DNA of 64,000 nt. Source: CAYMDP01 sp964389375. Its GTDB lineage: Bacteria; Bdellovibrionota; Bdellovibrionia; Bdellovibrionales; UBA1609. The notes below the pieces were generated by a model. It had not been told where the DNA came from. It searched no databases and saw only the letters and a list, made by a program, of their open reading frames with translations. The translations under genes and the position numbers were made by a program. Numbering within the stretch: the stretch's first letter is position 1; each line of letters begins with the position of its first letter. Below, piece after piece: positions 7,781 through 16,481 of this stretch. The stretch lies in NCBI GenBank assembly GCA_964389375.1, contig CAYMDP010000010.1:14551-78550 (forward strand), given 5' to 3'.

Positions 7781-9112
7781 ATGTTTGAGAGTCTGTCAGA
7801 GAAGATGCTTGCGAGCTTAAAAAAAGTTCGCGGACAAAGTCGCATCACCGAAAAAAATATCGAAGATGCGATCAAAGAAATCCGCCTCAATTTGCTGGAA
7901 GCCGACGTTAATTTTAAGGTGGTAAAAAGTTTTATTGATCGAGTTAAAGCTAAGGCTTTAGGGCAAGACGTTTTAACAAGCCTTACTGCGGGCCAACAGT
8001 TTGTTAAAATCGTTCATGATGAATTGGTGCAGACCCTTGGTGGAGAAAAAGTTGAAGTCGACGTTCGCGGAAAACCAGCGGTCATTTTTTTCGTCGGTCT
8101 TCAAGGAACTGGAAAAACCACAAGTAGTGCAAAGCTTGCTCTCTATATTCGACAAAAGTTGCAAAAAAAACCGGGCCTGGTTTCTGTAGACGTTTACCGA
8201 CCGGCTGCGATGGATCAACTAAAAACCTTAGCTCAACAAAACGACCTTCCTTGTTTTCCATCCCAAGCTTCCATGAAGCCTAAGGACATTCTTGAAAAGG
8301 CAAAAATTTGGGCCAAGGAAGAAATGATCGATGTGGTGATTTTGGATACCGCAGGACGCCTTCAGATCGATGAAGAACTAATGACAGAGCTTAAGGATTT
8401 AAAAGCGTTCTGGCCACCCTCTGAAGTGTTATTGGTCGCAGATGCCATGCTGGGACAGCAATCCGTAAATGTGGCCGAGGGTTTCCATCGGGAAATGGGC
8501 CTGACCGGTTTAGTCTTAACAAAAATCGACGGGGATGCCCGCGGGGGAGCTGCCTTAAGTATTCGAGAAGCGACCGGAGTTCCCATTAAGTTTCTTGGAA
8601 CTGGAGAAAAGGTCGCTCAGCTGGAAGTTTTTCATCCGGATCGATTGGCCGGCCGAATTTTAGATATGGGTGACGTGATGAGCCTGGTTGAAAAGGCTCA
8701 AGAGGTCATGGACGAAAAGTCGGCCATGGAGTCCGCCCGAAAAATGGCCAAAAATAAGTTCACCATGGAAGATTTCTTAAGCCAGATTCAGATGATGAAA
8801 AAGATGGGCGGTATGGAGTCCATCATGAAAATGATCCCCGGAATGGGGCAGGCCATGAAAAAAATGAAGGATATGGCCCCTCCAGACAAAGAAATCAAAA
8901 GAATCGAGGCAATTATTCGCTCGATGACCGCAGAGGAGCGTGAAAATCATAAGATTTTAAACGGCTCCAGACGGCTTAGAATCGCCAAGGGAAGCGGCAC
9001 TGAGGTCTCAGAGGTCAATAAACTGGTGAAACAATTCGAGCAATCCCAAAAAATGATGTCCCAGATGATGAAAATGGGGATGGGCCGGGGCGGAATGCGT
9101 TCTCCCTTCTAG
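7781..9112 (+). CDS. ffh: Signal recognition particle protein Ffh
   Basis: This 443-residue SRP GTPase has an N domain (1-90), a G domain with P-loop GLQGTGKTTSSAKLA (about 108-122), DTAGRLQ and TKIDGDARGG, and a Met-rich M domain (about 310-443, ending MMSQMMKMGMGRGGMRSPF) that binds 4.5S RNA and signal sequences. It targets nascent membrane and exported proteins to FtsY and SecYEG. The start ATG follows AAGGATG. The gene opens the conserved ffh-rpsP-khpA-rimM-trmD-rplS block. A TG-C-TATATC extended -10-like sequence at 7687-7695 may belong to its promoter. Confidence 0.97.
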   Translation: MFESLSEKMLASLKKVRGQSRITEKNIEDAIKEIRLNLLEADVNFKVVKSFIDRVKAKALGQDVLTSLTAGQQFVKIVHDELVQTLGGEKVEVDVRGKPAVIFFVGLQGTGKTTSSAKLALYIRQKLQKKPGLVSVDVYRPAAMDQLKTLAQQNDLPCFPSQASMKPKDILEKAKIWAKEEMIDVVILDTAGRLQIDEELMTELKDLKAFWPPSEVLLVADAMLGQQSVNVAEGFHREMGLTGLVLTKIDGDARGGAALSIREATGVPIKFLGTGEKVAQLEVFHPDRLAGRILDMGDVMSLVEKAQEVMDEKSAMESARKMAKNKFTMEDFLSQIQMMKKMGGMESIMKMIPGMGQAMKKMKDMAPPDKEIKRIEAIIRSMTAEERENHKILNGSRRLRIAKGSGTEVSEVNKLVKQFEQSQKMMSQMMKMGMGRGGMRSPF

Positions 9113-9250
9113 GGCCTGTCCTTATCCCAGGCACTTATCGCTTAAATCTGGATTTTTCTTGCGGATTCAGGACAAAGGCGGTAGTTCTTCGGGGCTTGAA
9201 AGTAGGCCATCTCGATGGCTTGTAGGAATTTTAATAGGAGTGAAGGCAAA

Positions 9251-9499
9251 ATGGTCGTGATTCGATTAGCCCGTTTCGGAAATAAGCACAGCCCCCGTTA
9301 CCGTATCTCTGTTGCAGACTCTAGACGTTCGTTGTGCGGCAAGGTCATCGAAGTGATTGGACACTACAACCCAAATCCCGGTGGTCCTGAAAAAGAAATC
9401 ACTTTGGACATGGAAAAAGCGAAAAGCTGGATTCAAAAGGGCGCTCGTCCGTCAGATAGAGTGAAGAGCATAATGCGAAGAGTCGAAGCCCAGGTATAG
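9251..9499 (+). CDS. rpsP: 30S ribosomal protein bS16
   Basis: This 82-residue protein starts MVVIRLARFGNKHSPRYRIS, the standard bS16 N-terminus, and ends in a basic tail (SIMRRVEAQV). It is a small-subunit assembly protein that binds 16S rRNA. A frame 12 codons longer exists, but the ATG at 9251 is preferred because it matches the family start and follows an AGGAG/GAAGG stretch. It lies between ffh and khpA, as in many bacteria. Confidence 0.96.
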   Translation: MVVIRLARFGNKHSPRYRISVADSRRSLCGKVIEVIGHYNPNPGGPEKEITLDMEKAKSWIQKGARPSDRVKSIMRRVEAQV

Positions 9500-9597
9500 T
9501 TTCGATCCACCTCTGACTTTGGCTGTTCCATCAGAACAGGGTATTCGTTAGACTAGTCAGACGTGGACGTTGGATTTCAGCGAGAGAGGTAGATAAA

Positions 9598-9843
9598 ATG
9601 GATCCTTCAAACTTAAGAGATTTAGTAGAGTTCATGGCGAAGTCCCTCGTGGATAAGCCCGACGAAGTCGAAGTGAACGAAGTGATCGGTGAGCAGACAA
9701 CGGTTGTAGAGTTGAAAGTTGCAAAAGAAGATCTTGGAAAAGTGATTGGAAAGCAGGGGCGAACAGCTCGGTCAATGAGAACGATTTTGAATGCGGCTAG
9801 CACCAAGCTTCAAAAGCGAAGTGTCCTAGAGATTGTCGAATAA
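9598..9843 (+). CDS. khpA: KH-domain RNA-binding protein KhpA (YlqC)
   Basis: This 81-residue single KH domain carries the GxxG loop in GKVIGKQGRTARSMR (about 50-64). The family binds RNA, often as a dimer or with KhpB, and affects cell division and small-RNA biology in other bacteria. Its place between rpsP and rimM is the canonical one. The gene starts with ATG after GAGAGGTAG. A strong intrinsic terminator follows directly, ending the first part of the block. Confidence 0.93.
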   Translation: MDPSNLRDLVEFMAKSLVDKPDEVEVNEVIGEQTTVVELKVAKEDLGKVIGKQGRTARSMRTILNAASTKLQKRSVLEIVE

Positions 9844-9863
9844 AAGACGTTTTAGGTTGAAGT

Positions 9864-9896
9864 AAAAAAAAGGCTGCCCTGAGCAGCCTTTTTTTT
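9864..9896 (+). terminator. Intrinsic terminator after khpA
   Basis: The GGCTGC/GCAGCC stem is extended by an A-run on the left and a T-run on the right, with loop CCTGA. The A/T flanks make it usable in both directions. Confidence 0.9.
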
Positions 9897-10016
9897 GCTC
9901 AAAAATCAAAATTGCAGAGCGATCCCCTTCCTCAAAGCAAGTTTAGGCCAGATTTTTTGTGAATTTTTCCTGGATTCACCCTCAAAATTGGGACCGAGGT
10001 TAATCCTTGCAAGATG

Positions 10017-10046
10017 TTGAGGATATTAAATCTCTTTGGGTATATA
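10017..10046 (+). promoter_or_regulatory. Candidate promoter of the rimM-trmD operon
   Basis: TTGAGG (10017-10022), an 18-base spacer and TATATA (10041-10046) lie 45 bases before rimM and after the khpA terminator. A promoter is needed here because the upstream terminator looks strong. Confidence 0.5.
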
Positions 10047-10091
10047 ACAGGGAGATTTTTTTAAGACCTCAGATTAAAGAGTGAGTCAGTA

Positions 10092-10685
10092 ATGAATCTA
10101 AATGAATTTGTGCTTGTTGGTCGGGTGAAAGACGCCCATGGGATGAAGGGTGAGCTTTTTATTACCTTAAAAGCCGGTCAAGCAGACTGGCTTAAAGATT
10201 TTAAGGAATTTTTTCTTCAATCTAAGTCCAAAGATCAAAGCAAAGACTTTAAAGTGATTAAGGCCCGAGTTCATAAAAATGGTCTAATTGTTGTCGCAGA
10301 AGGCATTCCTCACCGAACCCAAGCCGAAGGCTTTAAGGGTTGGGATTTTTTAATCCCCAAATCTTTGATCGAACTCGCGCCAGAGTCCGGAGAGATTTTT
10401 TTGGGGCAAGTTTTAGGCTTTAAAGTTGAAGTTAAGGGGCGAGGGGAGATCGGCGAGGTCACGGGATTTCGCAGCCACAGCGCCCAGGATTTGCTGGTCG
10501 TCCAAGCGAAAACCTCAGAGAAAGAGTGGGAAATCCCTTTTGTGGAGCCCTTCATTGAAAAACTAGATTTTGAATTGAAAAGAATCATGATGGAACTTCC
10601 TGAGGGCCTCTTAGAAGTGAATGACGAAGTGAATGACGAAGCTAGCGAAGGCCTAAAAGGTAAATTAAAGGACGAAGAGGAATAG
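10092..10685 (+). CDS. rimM: Ribosome maturation factor RimM
   Basis: This 197-residue protein has the RimM N-terminal beta-barrel (FVLVGRVKDAHGMKGELFI, about 6-24) and the PRC-barrel half ending IPFVEPFIEKLDFE (about 150-165). It assists maturation of the 30S head around bS19. The family is usually about 165-185 residues; the excess is an acidic C-terminal tail that contains a short direct repeat (VNDEVNDE). It is followed by trmD after five bases, so the pair is co-translated. Confidence 0.95.
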   Translation: MNLNEFVLVGRVKDAHGMKGELFITLKAGQADWLKDFKEFFLQSKSKDQSKDFKVIKARVHKNGLIVVAEGIPHRTQAEGFKGWDFLIPKSLIELAPESGEIFLGQVLGFKVEVKGRGEIGEVTGFRSHSAQDLLVVQAKTSEKEWEIPFVEPFIEKLDFELKRIMMELPEGLLEVNDEVNDEASEGLKGKLKDEEE

Positions 10686-10690
10686 CGGGT

Positions 10691-11485
10691 TTGATTCAGT
10701 TTAATTTTATCTCATTATTTCCTGAGTTGATTCAGTCGTATTTTTCGGATGGGGTCGTTGGCCAAGCTCAAAAAAAGGGACAACTGAAGTACCAAGTTAT
10801 AAATCCCAGGGATTTTACTGAAGACGTGCACCACAGTGTCGACGATCGCCCTTTTGGCGGCGGAGACGGAATGCTGATGATGACGGAGCCCTTAAAAAAG
10901 TCGCTTGATTTTCTTGGCGCAGACAAAGGCAAGGTGGTCTATTTATCTCCTGCGGGGAAGACTTGGACTGACTCTATGGCTCGAGACTGGGCCAAAAAAT
11001 TGGATCAACCTTTAACTTTTATCTGTGGCCGCTATGCGGGAATTGATGAAAGATTTGTAGTGGAATTTGTCGATGAAGAAATTTCGCTTGGGGATTTTGT
11101 CTTAAGCGGAGGGGAGCTTGCCGCCTTAGCCCTTGCAGACTCATTGGCCCGTCTTCAGCCCGGAGTCCTTGGCAATCAAGTCTCGGCCCATTTAGAAAGC
11201 TTTGCGGAAGGCTTATTAGAGTGTCCTGCCTATACTCGGCCCAGGGAATTCATGGGGATGGAAGTCCCTGAAGTTTTGCTTTCTGGAAATCACCAAAAAA
11301 TCGAAAAGTTTAAGAGCCAAGTCAGTCTTCTGCGCACAGCTTTACGAAGACCGGATCTCTTAAAGCCCGATCAGTTAGATCAGGTTTATGCGGCGGCAAA
11401 GGCCTTTGAAGGCTTTTCTGATGGACAGCTTAGGACTTTGGCTTTAGATGCTAACTCTTTAAAACGCCTGCTGAGGACTGTATGA
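10691..11485 (+). CDS. trmD: tRNA (guanine-N1-)-methyltransferase TrmD
   Basis: This 264-residue SPOUT-fold enzyme methylates G37 of tRNAs and prevents frameshifting. Visible signatures are DDRPFGGGDGMLMM, YLSPAGKTW, FICGRYAGIDERF, and the trefoil-knot SAM site SLGDFVLSGGE. The start is a TTG five bases after rimM, with AGAGGAA upstream. The gene overlaps the following methyltransferase gene by four bases (ATGA), indicating translational coupling. Confidence 0.96.
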   Translation: MIQFNFISLFPELIQSYFSDGVVGQAQKKGQLKYQVINPRDFTEDVHHSVDDRPFGGGDGMLMMTEPLKKSLDFLGADKGKVVYLSPAGKTWTDSMARDWAKKLDQPLTFICGRYAGIDERFVVEFVDEEISLGDFVLSGGELAALALADSLARLQPGVLGNQVSAHLESFAEGLLECPAYTRPREFMGMEVPEVLLSGNHQKIEKFKSQVSLLRTALRRPDLLKPDQLDQVYAAAKAFEGFSDGQLRTLALDANSLKRLLRTV

Positions 11486-12051
11486 AAAAAAGAGCCCCAT
11501 TTGCGATTGGTCTTGTTCACTGGCCGGTTTATGACCGTGCTGGGAGTACGGTTTGCACCAATGTGACCAATTTCGATATTCACGATATTGCTAGAGCTTC
11601 AAGAAGTTATGGCGTGGACAAATACTACATTATTAATCGCAATAAAGAGCAGCTGATGTTCGTTAGCCGCGTGCTCGAGCATTGGAGAACCGGCACGGGT
11701 TCGAAATATAACCCCATGAGAAAAACGGCCCTTGGAATGGTTCAACTGGTCGAGACCGTCGAGCAGGCATTGACCGATTGGGGAAAGGGTATTGTGATTG
11801 GAACCTCGGCTCGCGAAATCGAGGGTTTAGACCGCATGGCCTTTAAAACCCTCAGAGAGCAGATCCATGATGAGCCTGAGACCCCGGTTTTTATCCTTTT
11901 TGGAACGGGATTTGGCCTTCATAATGATGTTTTTTCACATTGTCAGGGAACCCTGGAGCCCATTTGGGGAGCAGCTCCCGACCAATATCGCCATCTTTCA
12001 GTTCGCTCTGCCGTAAGTATCTGTCTTGACCGTCTTTTGGGTTCATGTTAG
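11482..12051 (+). CDS. SPOUT-type RNA methyltransferase (PF09936-like)
   Basis: This 189-residue protein reads FAIGLVHWPVYDRAGSTVCT at the N-terminus and VFILFGTGFGLHNDVF with ICLDRLLG at the C-terminus, typical of the small RNA methyltransferase family found next to trmD in several Proteobacteria-like lineages. Family knowledge places it in the SPOUT superfamily; its RNA target is not established to my knowledge. It is translationally coupled to trmD by an ATGA overlap and followed by rplS, so a tRNA or rRNA target is likely. Confidence 0.85.
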   Translation: MKKRAPFAIGLVHWPVYDRAGSTVCTNVTNFDIHDIARASRSYGVDKYYIINRNKEQLMFVSRVLEHWRTGTGSKYNPMRKTALGMVQLVETVEQALTDWGKGIVIGTSAREIEGLDRMAFKTLREQIHDEPETPVFILFGTGFGLHNDVFSHCQGTLEPIWGAAPDQYRHLSVRSAVSICLDRLLGSC

Positions 12052-12096
12052 TTCTGCCCCCTTCGATTAAGATCTCGCATTTCAATGGAGTTTTAT

Positions 12097-12519
12097 ATGG
12101 ATCTGGTACGACGGGTCACTTACGGAAAAGCTAATTTAAAACAGCACCCTGCATTCAAAACCGGTGACACCGTTGGTGTTTATGTCCGCGTAAAAGAGGG
12201 CGAAAAAGAGCGCGTTCAGTTGTTTCGTGGCATCGTCATGAAAATTCAGGGCAGCGGCTTAGGCAAATCTTTTACAGTTCGTAAGATTTCTAGTGGTGTT
12301 GGCGTGGAAAGAATTTTCCCATTTGCAACTCCATCGATTGATCGCATCGAGTTGATCGCTCATGGTCAGGTTCGAAAAGGCCGACTGTTTTTCCTTCGTG
12401 GCCTTAAGGGACGAGCGGCTCGCTTGGATTCAACTCTTGTGTCAGACACTCATCAAGATGCACCAGGTGCAGCGGATGAAATCCCAGTCGACGTAAAAGA
12501 AGAATCTAAAGACGCTTAG
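12097..12519 (+). CDS. rplS: 50S ribosomal protein bL19
   Basis: The protein has 140 residues from the ATG at 12097, which is preferred over one at 12085 because TGGAG sits about 7 bases upstream. The core (HPAFKTGDTVGVYVRVKEG, RGIVMKIQGSG, FPFATPSIDRIELI) is standard bL19, located at the 30S-50S interface. The family is usually about 115 residues; here an acidic C-terminal extension of about 25 residues follows RGLKGRAARL. A terminator lies about 45 bases downstream. Confidence 0.95.
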   Translation: MDLVRRVTYGKANLKQHPAFKTGDTVGVYVRVKEGEKERVQLFRGIVMKIQGSGLGKSFTVRKISSGVGVERIFPFATPSIDRIELIAHGQVRKGRLFFLRGLKGRAARLDSTLVSDTHQDAPGAADEIPVDVKEESKDA

Positions 12520-12561
12520 TTCAATAATTGTTTATTCAATTGGTTGTTTTTGTGTTTCGAT

Positions 12562-12592
12562 AAAAAACCACATCTGATGATGTGGTTTTTTC
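12562..12592 (+). terminator. Intrinsic terminator after rplS
   Basis: The AAAAAACCACATC/GATGTGGTTTTTTC stem with a TGAT loop is a perfect U-tailed hairpin. It lies upstream of the preferred rnhB start at 12610. Confidence 0.9.
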
Positions 12593-12609
12593 GTTTCGGG
12601 GGATATTTA

Positions 12610-13209
12610 GTGAAGTGGGATAGATTTGATTGGAGAGGTGTGCAGCCTCAGCCTGTAATCGGCGTTGATGAAGTGGGTCGGGGTTGTTTGGCGGGTCCAG
12701 TCTATGCCGCCGCTGTGATTATGGATGTAAAGTCTTTAGATCAAGATTGGACAGATTCGAAACTCTTGTCCGAAACTCGTCGAAAAATTTTGTCAGAGAA
12801 AGTGAAAGCCGAATGCCAGTACGGAATTGGTTTTGCAAGTATCGAAGAAATCACCAAGCTCAACATCCTTCGAGCTAGTTTGCTTGCGATGAAGCGGGCG
12901 GTGGAAGCCTTAAAAGTAAAGACGGGTCATATCTTAGTCGATGGAACTTTTAAAATTCCGGACTTAAAAGCTTATGAGCAAACCCCACTGATCAAGGGGG
13001 ATTTAAGGGCCGCACCGATTTCTGCAGCGGCGATTTTAGCAAAAGTGACTCGGGACGAGTTATTGAAACAGTTTGCTGAGGAGTTTCCCAATTACGGTTT
13101 CGAAAAACACAAAGGCTATTCGACCGCGGCTCACAAAGCCGCGATCAAAAACTTTGGACCCTGCTCGATCCATCGCCCCAGCTTTGCCGGAGTTAAAGAG
13201 TACCTTTAA
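12610..13209 (+). CDS. rnhB: Ribonuclease HII
   Basis: This protein of about 199 residues removes ribonucleotides and RNA from RNA:DNA hybrids. The catalytic pattern is visible: GVDEVGRGCLAGPV (first Asp and Glu), LVDG (third Asp) and SAAAILAKVTRDELL (fourth Asp). A longer frame from 12544 would run through the rplS terminator. The GTG at 12610 follows GGGGGA with 7-base spacing and is the better start. The 3' end overlaps the yraN frame. Confidence 0.93.
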   Translation: MKWDRFDWRGVQPQPVIGVDEVGRGCLAGPVYAAAVIMDVKSLDQDWTDSKLLSETRRKILSEKVKAECQYGIGFASIEEITKLNILRASLLAMKRAVEALKVKTGHILVDGTFKIPDLKAYEQTPLIKGDLRAAPISAAAILAKVTRDELLKQFAEEFPNYGFEKHKGYSTAAHKAAIKNFGPCSIHRPSFAGVKEYL

Positions 13210-13540
13210 GCCCCATCCCCATGACTGGGGTCTTCAGTGCGAACAAATTGTTTGTGATTATTTCCTCGAGCAGAATTTTCGAATGCTTTATTCGCGTTAC
13301 AAAATTCTAGGCGTCGAGGTGGACTGGATTTTTTGTGACTCTAAAGGTCTTCGAGTTTTGGTCGAAGTAAAGTCCATTGGAAGTTTTGATTTTCTCGAAA
13401 CTCGTCTTCACCACAAGCAAAAAGCCCGTCTTTTAAGGGTTGCGGCTTATCTGAGTGAGCGGTGGGACTGCCGAATATTAGCGCAACTTGCTCTGGTGGA
13501 TCGGCTGCGCCGCGTCCACATTTTCGACTTGGAGATTTGA
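13154..13540 (+). CDS. YraN/UPF0102 family endonuclease-like protein
   Basis: The conserved core DWGLQCEQIVCDYFLEQNF, then VEVDWIFCD and LVEVKS, matches the YraN family, which has a restriction-endonuclease-like (D...ExK) core and commonly follows rnhB. The start is unclear. The only plausible one in this frame is a TTG at 13154 inside rnhB; the frame is open back to an ATG at 13073, and no good ribosome-binding site is seen. The substrate is unknown; roles linked to recombination or DNA uptake have been suggested for relatives. Confidence 0.82.
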   Translation: MDPARSIAPALPELKSTFKPHPHDWGLQCEQIVCDYFLEQNFRMLYSRYKILGVEVDWIFCDSKGLRVLVEVKSIGSFDFLETRLHHKQKARLLRVAAYLSERWDCRILAQLALVDRLRRVHIFDLEI

Positions 13541-13588
13541 AATCCGGGCAATCATTGACTCAGGCCCTGACTATGAAAAACTAAATTC

Positions 13589-14011
13589 ATGAAGGGTCTT
13601 AAAGTTTTAATTTTGCTGAGCTTCTTATTGTCCAGTGTTTTTGCTAGGGCTCAAACTCCGCCGGATCAATCGGCTGCCGGAAAAGAATTTATCATGAGCT
13701 GCACCTATGGTGTTTTGGCGGGAACATTAGTTGGGGCGGCGACCTTGGCATTTTCTGATAACCCAGGAAATAGTTTAAGCAAAGTGGCCCGGGGTGCATC
13801 GATTGGTCTTTATGCCGGAATTTTATTGGGCCTTTATGTTGTCTATTGGGTTCCTGATCAAGAAGAGGAATTGAATCTTTACGAGCAACCTGGGTACCCA
13901 AGTAGCCTCAGATACAAAATGCCAAAAACTCCACGCTTTGCTGTTCTTCCCACTCTTTCTGAAAAAGGGATAGACGGAGCGAGCGCCCACTACCAAGTCT
14001 TCTCTTTTTAA
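13589..14011 (+). CDS. Small exported or inner-membrane protein, unknown
   Basis: This 140-residue protein has an N-terminal signal peptide (hydrophobic to about residue 20, cleavage near ARAQ). Two Gly/Ala-rich hydrophobic segments follow (about 38-56 and 70-90, including GLYAGILLGLYVVYWV), then a Pro-rich polar tail. The layout suggests a small membrane protein with two helices and a free C-terminal tail. I do not recognise the family. It lies convergent to lptD. Confidence 0.7.
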   Translation: MKGLKVLILLSFLLSSVFARAQTPPDQSAAGKEFIMSCTYGVLAGTLVGAATLAFSDNPGNSLSKVARGASIGLYAGILLGLYVVYWVPDQEEELNLYEQPGYPSSLRYKMPKTPRFAVLPTLSEKGIDGASAHYQVFSF

Positions 14012-14099
14012 TTTTTTTTGTTTTTTGAATCACAAGAAAACTCAGAATGAATGGCTCTTCTGGAAGCTGCAAAGCTTTAGAGGTTAGAAAACTGGTCCC

Positions 14100-16481
14100 T
14101 TAGTTGGATTGTGAGAATCCAGTGTTGGTGACGCCATCAAACTTAAAGTTAAAGCTGATGTTGACTCGGCTATCACCACCCAGAACCTGCTGATGAATAA
14201 TATCGATATTCCAACAGTTCCCCGGTGGGTTGATGCTTGCCAAATATTGCCAGGATTGAATTCTAAAGTTCACATTTGAATAATCGAGTTGTCCGCTCAT
14301 CGTTAGATATTTGCTGGTGAAGCCCATTCCTAGACCAATGTTTTCAGTTTTACTATTTGGAACTTCGACGTTTTGCTCATCGACTAAAAAGCTTCTTGTG
14401 TAGGCCACTTGTCCAAAGTTTCCGTTGTCGGCAGTAACGCGCACTCGCGAACTTGAGTTCGTGACGTTTGCATAAGGATAATGAACGACGGCGGTGTTGG
14501 TCTCGAAATTATCATAGCGAACATCCAAAAGGGTATTAATCGCCGACCAGGGCTGTGGTTTTTCGGTGGCGGCTTCATTAAAGTCATAGGACTGATTAAT
14601 TCTAAAGGTAATGATGTTTTGGTAGACGGGGGCCCCGTTTTGCCAGATCTTTCGCGTCCAGCGATTGACCAAACCAAGATTTAAAATCCTTTGGTTAAAA
14701 AGACGATCATTGTTGTCGAACTGAAGTTTATTTCGACCAAAGACGTCTTCGTCACTAATTGGATTAAAAGTTTTAGAAAATTCGAGTCCGTCTAAATCGC
14801 CAAAAAATCCATGGCGAGTTCTTCGAGCCCAGGGAATTGTCGAGTAGGTCAGACTGGGTTCAATTTCGTGTCGATAGCGAGTCGCTTTTGGGTCTTCAGA
14901 AGGCTTAAGGATACTGCTAAACCGAGTTCTTAAGACATAGGAGTTTTCAATATACCTTCGAGCCGCACTGGGAGCGAAGTTCTCAGTAGCATCGATTCCC
15001 TCTTCGATCGGAAACTGATACTGAGTTTCTCGATATAAAAAAGTCGGAGTCAAAGTGAAGTAGGGTCCAAATGAAATCGGATAGGTCAGCTTGGGTTGAA
15101 TGTCTAAACGCTGCCCAGTTCTCATAATGTCGCGGTCCGGATTAAACTGTCCGTCCCGAACTGTCTTTACACACTTTTCTGGAATACTTCCGTTTGGAAG
15201 CGGCGGACAGGCGGGGTCGCCTTTTGTCGAATCATTGACATCGTCATAGGAGAAACCGTCTCGGGCAAAATTGACGTAGTTAGCATCCATGCGAAATAAC
15301 AAATTCGAATCAAGGACTCTCTGGTCCATGATCGAATACTTAAGTTCTGGGATACGGTGAACCGCAGATTCGTTGCTGGCCAAGGGATCGGATTGAAGTA
15401 AATTGATATAAATCGATGCATCGGCGCTAAAGTGCTGGCGCTGCGTATTTTTAGTGAATGAAACTCTATTTTCGAGGGCGGGATCTCCGTGACCGGACAT
15501 TTCTGTAGGGAAATCTCTAAGATAACGAAGGTCGCTCAGTCGGTTGAGCTGCACTCGGTGAGAAATATCTTCCGGCAAAAGATAGGCGTGACGGTAATCT
15601 AAGAACCAACGGTTCGGAGCCGGACGATCGATCTCTTTACCGAAAGCCCGATCTTTAAGAAAGGCACTGCGAAATATTCCGCGACTTTCGTTTGAGGTCA
15701 CGTAGCGGTACTCAGCAAGTCCCTTAAGGCCCCGTTTTTCGTAATGGGTTGCAGTTAAGGTCAGATCTTTACTTCTGCTGATCGCCCAGAAAAAACTTTG
15801 AGAGATCGCGAGTCCCCCAAGTTGAGAGACGTCATAAGATGGCACTAAAAACCCTGACTGCCGCGAGCTCTTTAGCGGGACAATCAAGCCGGGGAGGATA
15901 AGAACTGGAACACCTCCCAGCCGAAGAACTGGACGAGAGATTTTTGCGTAGCCACCCATCTCGGCTTCGATGCGACTTCCGGTGAAGCTCCAGGCCGGTG
16001 GACATGTGACACATGCCGTGTACATGGCATCACTCGCGATATAGTCCTCGGGCCCCACCTTATCGATGACCTTGCCTTGAAAGACCACCTGGCCAGATTG
16101 AACGAAGCCATTAAAAATTCGGCCCGTGTTGGTTTGATAATTAAAAACAACGCGGTCTCCTTCGACGTGAGTTTTGGGATTCTTCAAAACAACTTCGCCT
16201 TCGGCCTCAATCATTTTTTTATCAATATAGATTATGGCTTTTGTTGCCGAAAGGTATTGTCCCTGAAAAAGAACATGGACATTGCCCTCAAGAGTGACCG
16301 TCTTTTTTCGAGTGTCACGAGACATTGAGTCCGCATTAATTAAAATTCCCTCAAGAGAGCTGCCGCCCTGAGCTTGTGCCCAGGCAATGTTGGAACTAAA
16401 AATGAATACCAAAAAATTGAGCAGGGCCAAGGCCAGAGCAAATCTAATTTGAATCTTAAGAGCTTCGAAAAATGGATTCAT
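14100..16481 (-). CDS. lptD: LPS-assembly outer-membrane protein LptD
   Basis: The protein has 793 residues from the ATG at 16479-16481, which overlaps the upstream cyclase stop as TAATG; a longer frame would extend into the cyclase gene. It has a signal peptide (about 1-36), an LptA-like jellyroll (about 40-150, with LEGNVHVLFQGQYLSATKAI), then an approximately 600-residue beta-barrel rich in alternating strands. With LptE it inserts lipopolysaccharide into the outer leaflet. Cys residues occur as ACVTCPP in the periplasmic part and again in the barrel region, so interdomain disulfides of the LptD kind are possible. No lptE is seen nearby. Confidence 0.93.
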   Translation of the reverse strand: MNPFFEALKIQIRFALALALLNFLVFIFSSNIAWAQAQGGSSLEGILINADSMSRDTRKKTVTLEGNVHVLFQGQYLSATKAIIYIDKKMIEAEGEVVLKNPKTHVEGDRVVFNYQTNTGRIFNGFVQSGQVVFQGKVIDKVGPEDYIASDAMYTACVTCPPAWSFTGSRIEAEMGGYAKISRPVLRLGGVPVLILPGLIVPLKSSRQSGFLVPSYDVSQLGGLAISQSFFWAISRSKDLTLTATHYEKRGLKGLAEYRYVTSNESRGIFRSAFLKDRAFGKEIDRPAPNRWFLDYRHAYLLPEDISHRVQLNRLSDLRYLRDFPTEMSGHGDPALENRVSFTKNTQRQHFSADASIYINLLQSDPLASNESAVHRIPELKYSIMDQRVLDSNLLFRMDANYVNFARDGFSYDDVNDSTKGDPACPPLPNGSIPEKCVKTVRDGQFNPDRDIMRTGQRLDIQPKLTYPISFGPYFTLTPTFLYRETQYQFPIEEGIDATENFAPSAARRYIENSYVLRTRFSSILKPSEDPKATRYRHEIEPSLTYSTIPWARRTRHGFFGDLDGLEFSKTFNPISDEDVFGRNKLQFDNNDRLFNQRILNLGLVNRWTRKIWQNGAPVYQNIITFRINQSYDFNEAATEKPQPWSAINTLLDVRYDNFETNTAVVHYPYANVTNSSSRVRVTADNGNFGQVAYTRSFLVDEQNVEVPNSKTENIGLGMGFTSKYLTMSGQLDYSNVNFRIQSWQYLASINPPGNCWNIDIIHQQVLGGDSRVNISFNFKFDGVTNTGFSQSN

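Noticed and set aside
10617..10640. Direct repeat GTGAATGACGAA x2
   Set aside because: It is a short in-frame duplication within the acidic tail of rimM and not a mobile or regulatory repeat.
12544..12609. Upstream extension of rnhB to an ATG at 12544
   Set aside because: It would run through the rplS terminator hairpin; the GTG at 12610 has a good ribosome-binding site.
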